Of a stretch of DNA of 64,000 nt, positions 61,061 through 64,000 are shown one piece after another. The position numbers and the translations under genes were made by a program. Every line of letters starts with the position of its first letter. Position 1 is the stretch's first letter. The notes beneath the pieces are model-generated. The model was not told the origin of the DNA, did not search any database, and was given only the letters and a program-made list of their open reading frames with translations. Origin of the DNA: Hymenobacter properus (lineage in GTDB: Bacteria > Bacteroidota > Bacteroidia > Cytophagales > Hymenobacteraceae); the NCBI RefSeq assembly GCF_015694735.1, contig NZ_JADQDP010000001.1:744001-808000 (forward strand), given 5' to 3'.

Positions 61061-61750
61061 ATGGCTGAGCCACTAAAACCTGCCCCACAACCCGCCGAAG
61101 CCGAGAAACCGACCGGCTTCGACCGCGTGGCGTGGTGCTACGATGTGCTGGCAAGCCTGGTGTTTGGGCCGGCGCAGCGGCGAGCCCAATTGGCGGCGTT
61201 GGCGGGCTTGCCGGACGGGGCGGCCCCGCACGTGCTCATTTTGGGGGGCGGCACGGGCTGGGTGCTGCTTGAGGTGCTGCGGCGCCGGCCCCACGCCACG
61301 GTGCTTTACCTGGAAGCCTCGCCCAAGATGCTGGCCCGCGCCCGCGCCCGGCTGGCCCGCGAATGCCCGCAAGCGGCCGGGCAGGTAGAATTCCGGCACG
61401 GCACGGAGGCGGCGCTGCGGCCCCAGGAGCAATTCGATGCCATTGTCACCTTTTTCGTGCTCGACTGCATTGCCTCGCCCGAGCTGCCGGGGGCGCTGGA
61501 TGCGCTGCGGCGGGCGCAGCGGTCGGGCGCGCCGTGGCTAGTGGCCGATTTCCGGCCCGCCCGGCGCGGCTGGCGGCGCTGGCTGCTGGCGGCCATGTAC
61601 TGGTTTTTCCGGCTCACCACCGGCCTGCGTGCCAACTCATTGCCTGATTTGCAGGCGGAGCTGGGACGCCTAGGCTTACGCCCGCAGCTCTCGGCCACTT
61701 TTTTTGCCCGCGCTATGGAAGGTGTAGTCTTTTCAGAAAGCCGCAGCTGA
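61061..61750 (+). CDS. Class I SAM-dependent methyltransferase
   Basis: The start at MAEPLKPAPQPAEAEKPTG gives 229 aa. The Rossmann core begins VLILGGGTGWVLLEVLRR (motif I) and continues VLYLEASPKMLARAR (motif II acidic Glu) and FDAIVTFFVLDCI (motif IV). A GFDRVAWCYDVLASLVFG lead resembles UbiE/MenG-type enzymes, but the substrate is not fixed. The C-terminal part has a hydrophobic helix pair. Confidence 0.9.
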   Translation: MAEPLKPAPQPAEAEKPTGFDRVAWCYDVLASLVFGPAQRRAQLAALAGLPDGAAPHVLILGGGTGWVLLEVLRRRPHATVLYLEASPKMLARARARLARECPQAAGQVEFRHGTEAALRPQEQFDAIVTFFVLDCIASPELPGALDALRRAQRSGAPWLVADFRPARRGWRRWLLAAMYWFFRLTTGLRANSLPDLQAELGRLGLRPQLSATFFARAMEGVVFSESRS

Positions 61751-61924
61751 CTTGTCCTCTGATATTTAATAATTTGGCCATTGCAGCCGGAAACATAATT
61801 TTATCATTATAAATCGGGTTCTGAGACGTGTAATCTCAAATTCTATTGTAAATTTTCCGCAACTTTGTAGCCGGCTAGCCGTTGTGCCGCCGGGCTTATA
61901 CCTTGCTTCCCTATTATTTCTACT

Positions 61925-63790
61925 ATGAGAAACCTTGTCCCTATTCTATTCGCGCTGATTTCGTTAGAAGCCTTTGAGGCCCACGCCCAACCAGCGGCCA
62001 ACCCCGGGCCGGCGGTGCGCTACACCATGGCTTTCCCCAATGCGGTGCACCATGAAGCCAAGGTGACGGCCACGTTCTCGGGCCTGCCCGCCGGGCCGCT
62101 GCACGTGCGCATGGCCCGCAGTTCGCCCGGTCGCTACTCGGTGCACGACTTTGCCAAAAACGTGTATTATGTGGTGGCCACCGACGGCGCCAACCATCCC
62201 CTGCCCCTCAACCGCCCCGACCCCTACGGCTGGGACGTGAAGCCGGGCCCTGATGGCACGGTCATTTTCAGCTACACGCTGTACGGCGACCAGACCGATG
62301 GCACCTACGTGGGCATCGACCAGCAGCACGCCCACCTCAACCTGCCCGCGGCCCTGTGCTACGCCACCGGCCTGGAGGCCCGGGCGGCCGAAATCAAGTT
62401 TGAGCTGCCGGCCAACTGGAAAGTGGCCACGCAGCTGCGCCCCGGTGCCGACAAATCGGTGTTCACGGCGCCCAACTTTCAGTACTTGATGGACAGCCCG
62501 GTGTCGTTGGGCGCGCAGCAGCTGCGCACCTGGCAGGAGGGCGACCAAACCATTGAGCTGTCGATGCTTTACCAGGGCTCGAACAGCGAGATTGATGCCT
62601 ACGCCAAAAAGGTGCAGAAGGTGGTGAAGGAAGAAAAGGCCATTTTTGGCGAGCTGCCGAAGTTCGATTTCGGGCGCTACACCTTCGTGGCTGACTACCT
62701 GAGCCAAGCTACCGGCGACGGCATGGAACACCGCAACTCTACCTCCGTGACGAGCTCGCGCACGCTGAAGGACGAGGACGGCACCCGCAACCTGGGCACG
62801 GTGGCCCACGAGTTTTTCCACGCTTGGAACGTGGAGCGCCTACGCCCGCAGGACCTGGAGCCGTTTGACTTTCAACGGGCTAACATGAGCGACGCACTGT
62901 GGTTTGCTGAGGGTTTCACGCAGTACTACGGGCGGCTGGCCCTGCGCCGGGCCAAGCTGATTGAGGACGAAGACTTCTTCAACGACATCAGCGGCTGGGT
63001 GAACCAGCGTCAGAATAGCCCCGGCGCCCGCTACGCCTCGGCCATCGACATGAGCCGGCAGGCGGCCTTCATTGACGGAGCCGCTACCAGCGCGCCTACC
63101 AACGCGGTGAACACCACCCTCTCTTACTACACGCAGGGCGCGGGCCTGGCCCTAGTACTGGATATGCAGCTGCGGCAGTTCCACCGCTCTTCGCTCGATA
63201 AGTTTATGCAGGCCATGTGGCAGCAGTACGGCTCGAAACAGGAAAACTATGCGCCGGCTGCGACCTACACGGTGAAGGATTTGCAGCGCGTGCTGGGCGA
63301 GGTGAGCAAGGACACAGTGTTTGCCGGCCGCTTTTTCCGGCAGTACGTGTACGGCCGCGAGACGCCCCGCTTCAGCGAAAACCTACTGGTGGCCGGCCTG
63401 GCCGTGATTCCGACGCGGGTACTGGGGGCGGCCCTGCCCAACCAGGTGGAGTTCGACGAGGAAGGCCGCTGCATTGTGGCATACAACACCACCATCGGCT
63501 CGGGCCTCTACAAGGCCGGCATCGACCGCGGCGACCAGCTGCTGGCGCTCGACGGCAAGGACCTCAAAAGCCGCAACGACCTCGACGCCGTGCTGCACAA
63601 GCACTCGCCCAGCGACGTGGTATTTGTGAAGGTGAAAACCCGCGGCGGCGTGGAGCGCACCACCCAGCTCATCTTGGCCGAAGACCCCAACGTGGGCGTG
63701 AAGCCGGTGGAATCGGTGGAGAAAATGGTATACACGCCGGCCCAGAAGGCATTGCGCGAGGCCTGGCTGGCCAGCCAGGCCAGCAACTAA
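61925..63790 (+). CDS. M61 family metallopeptidase with PDZ domain
   Basis: The 621-aa protein has a signal peptide ending EAHAQ. The N-terminal beta domain is followed by the zinc site HEFFH (His295) in GTVAHEFFHAWNVERLRP and a downstream Glu in WFAEGFTQYYG. A PDZ-like domain covers about residues 520-590 (IGSGLYKAGIDRGDQLLALDGKDLKSRNDLD). Members are glycyl-type aminopeptidases of the periplasm. A terminator lies about 35 bases after the stop. Confidence 0.95.
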   Translation: MRNLVPILFALISLEAFEAHAQPAANPGPAVRYTMAFPNAVHHEAKVTATFSGLPAGPLHVRMARSSPGRYSVHDFAKNVYYVVATDGANHPLPLNRPDPYGWDVKPGPDGTVIFSYTLYGDQTDGTYVGIDQQHAHLNLPAALCYATGLEARAAEIKFELPANWKVATQLRPGADKSVFTAPNFQYLMDSPVSLGAQQLRTWQEGDQTIELSMLYQGSNSEIDAYAKKVQKVVKEEKAIFGELPKFDFGRYTFVADYLSQATGDGMEHRNSTSVTSSRTLKDEDGTRNLGTVAHEFFHAWNVERLRPQDLEPFDFQRANMSDALWFAEGFTQYYGRLALRRAKLIEDEDFFNDISGWVNQRQNSPGARYASAIDMSRQAAFIDGAATSAPTNAVNTTLSYYTQGAGLALVLDMQLRQFHRSSLDKFMQAMWQQYGSKQENYAPAATYTVKDLQRVLGEVSKDTVFAGRFFRQYVYGRETPRFSENLLVAGLAVIPTRVLGAALPNQVEFDEEGRCIVAYNTTIGSGLYKAGIDRGDQLLALDGKDLKSRNDLDAVLHKHSPSDVVFVKVKTRGGVERTTQLILAEDPNVGVKPVESVEKMVYTPAQKALREAWLASQASN

Positions 63791-63823
63791 AGGCGGTCTA
63801 ATCGGTTTTGAATTTATAGGTTT

Positions 63824-63859
63824 AATTGCCCGACTGCCTGGTGCGGTCGGGCAATTTTT
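63824..63859 (+). terminator. Terminator after the M61 gene
   Basis: AATTGCCCGAC faces GTCGGGCAATT with a short loop and a T-run on the plus strand. Confidence 0.88.
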
Positions 63860-63872
63860 ATAGCTCGCTTTT

Positions 63873-64000
63873 ATGGCCCAACGCATTTCCTACCTCCGCA
63901 ACCCGGCCCTGCCCACCGTGCGGCCCGGCTACCCTGGCAACAAGCTATTCGGCCGCGAATTTGCCAACGGCGAAGAGCTGTTTGAGCCTAGTTTCGGAAC
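63873..64000 (+). CDS. N-terminus of a protein cut by the window edge, possibly MBL-fold
   Basis: An ATG opens MAQRISYLRNPALPTVRPGY and the frame stays open to the window end (42 codons). The NPALPTVRPGYPGN and FEPSF elements resemble the lead of metallo-beta-lactamase-fold hydrolases of the UlaG type, but no zinc motif is reached, so the family is only a guess. Confidence 0.45.
   Translation, partial: MAQRISYLRNPALPTVRPGYPGNKLFGREFANGEELFEPSFG

Overview
The window is GC-rich chromosomal DNA from a member of the Bacteroidota, most likely Hymenobacter or a close relative in the Cytophagales. The call rests on a GLPGLI-family protein next to a carboxypeptidase-regulatory/TonB-type outer-membrane barrel, many secreted proteins of families common in Bacteroidota (DUF4920, DUF6799, DUF4112, M28, M61, S8), promoters of the TAnnTTTG type, and a tRNA gene without an encoded CCA. 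No phage, insertion sequence, CRISPR array or rRNA operon was seen. One tRNA-Leu(CAG) lies on the minus strand near 60.8 kb.

Layout. 0-7.6 kb (minus): secreted or periplasmic proteins (DUF4920 protein, lipoprotein, outer-membrane protein coupled to a subtilase, M28 peptidase), an RsiV-like gene broken by two in-frame stops, and a histidine phosphatase. 7.7-10.3 kb: a two-component system and a small membrane protein. 10.3-16.7 kb: surE, DoxX, an M14 peptidase, a DUF4112 protein, an AraC regulator and an FAD monooxygenase. 16.7-19.0 kb: an orphan MmeI-like methylase relative that lacks the nuclease domain and the NPPF catalytic motif. 19.1-25.7 kb: a MoxR/chelatase-type AAA+ ATPase and a VWA protein, normally neighbours, now split by a subtilase gene and a decayed copy of the VWA 3' end. 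25.9-31.4 kb: DUF427, EEP nuclease/phosphatase, purE, marC and a second two-component system. 31.5-38.4 kb: GLPGLI protein plus outer-membrane barrel, then a MarR regulator with a palindromic operator and a second barrel receptor carrying a similar site. 38.6-45.0 kb: hemE, an AT-rich SMI1-like gene, small proteins, PhnA-domain protein, M1 peptidase, acetyltransferase, heptose kinase and an aminotransferase. 45.1-54.3 kb: a GT2 fusion, SDR/AraC pair, recR, clpS, YceI/MarR pair, a DUF6799 protein and dipeptide epimerase. 54.5-64 kb: dicarboxylate symporter, two lipoproteins, a large GAF-like protein, PAP2 phosphatase, tRNA-Leu, a methyltransferase and an M61 peptidase.

The most striking non-coding feature is a set of long inverted repeats, about 84-168 bp, in at least a dozen intergenic gaps. 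Most share a core of the form GTCATnCnGAGCGnAG(n)CGAAG in two main flavours, ending GGACCTT or CATCTC. The two arms of a copy usually match even where copies differ from each other. One copy is nested inside another, two contain stop codons of neighbouring genes, and both two-component operons are interrupted by a hairpin. Two further, unrelated hairpin types are also present. No transposase or RAYT gene was seen in the window.
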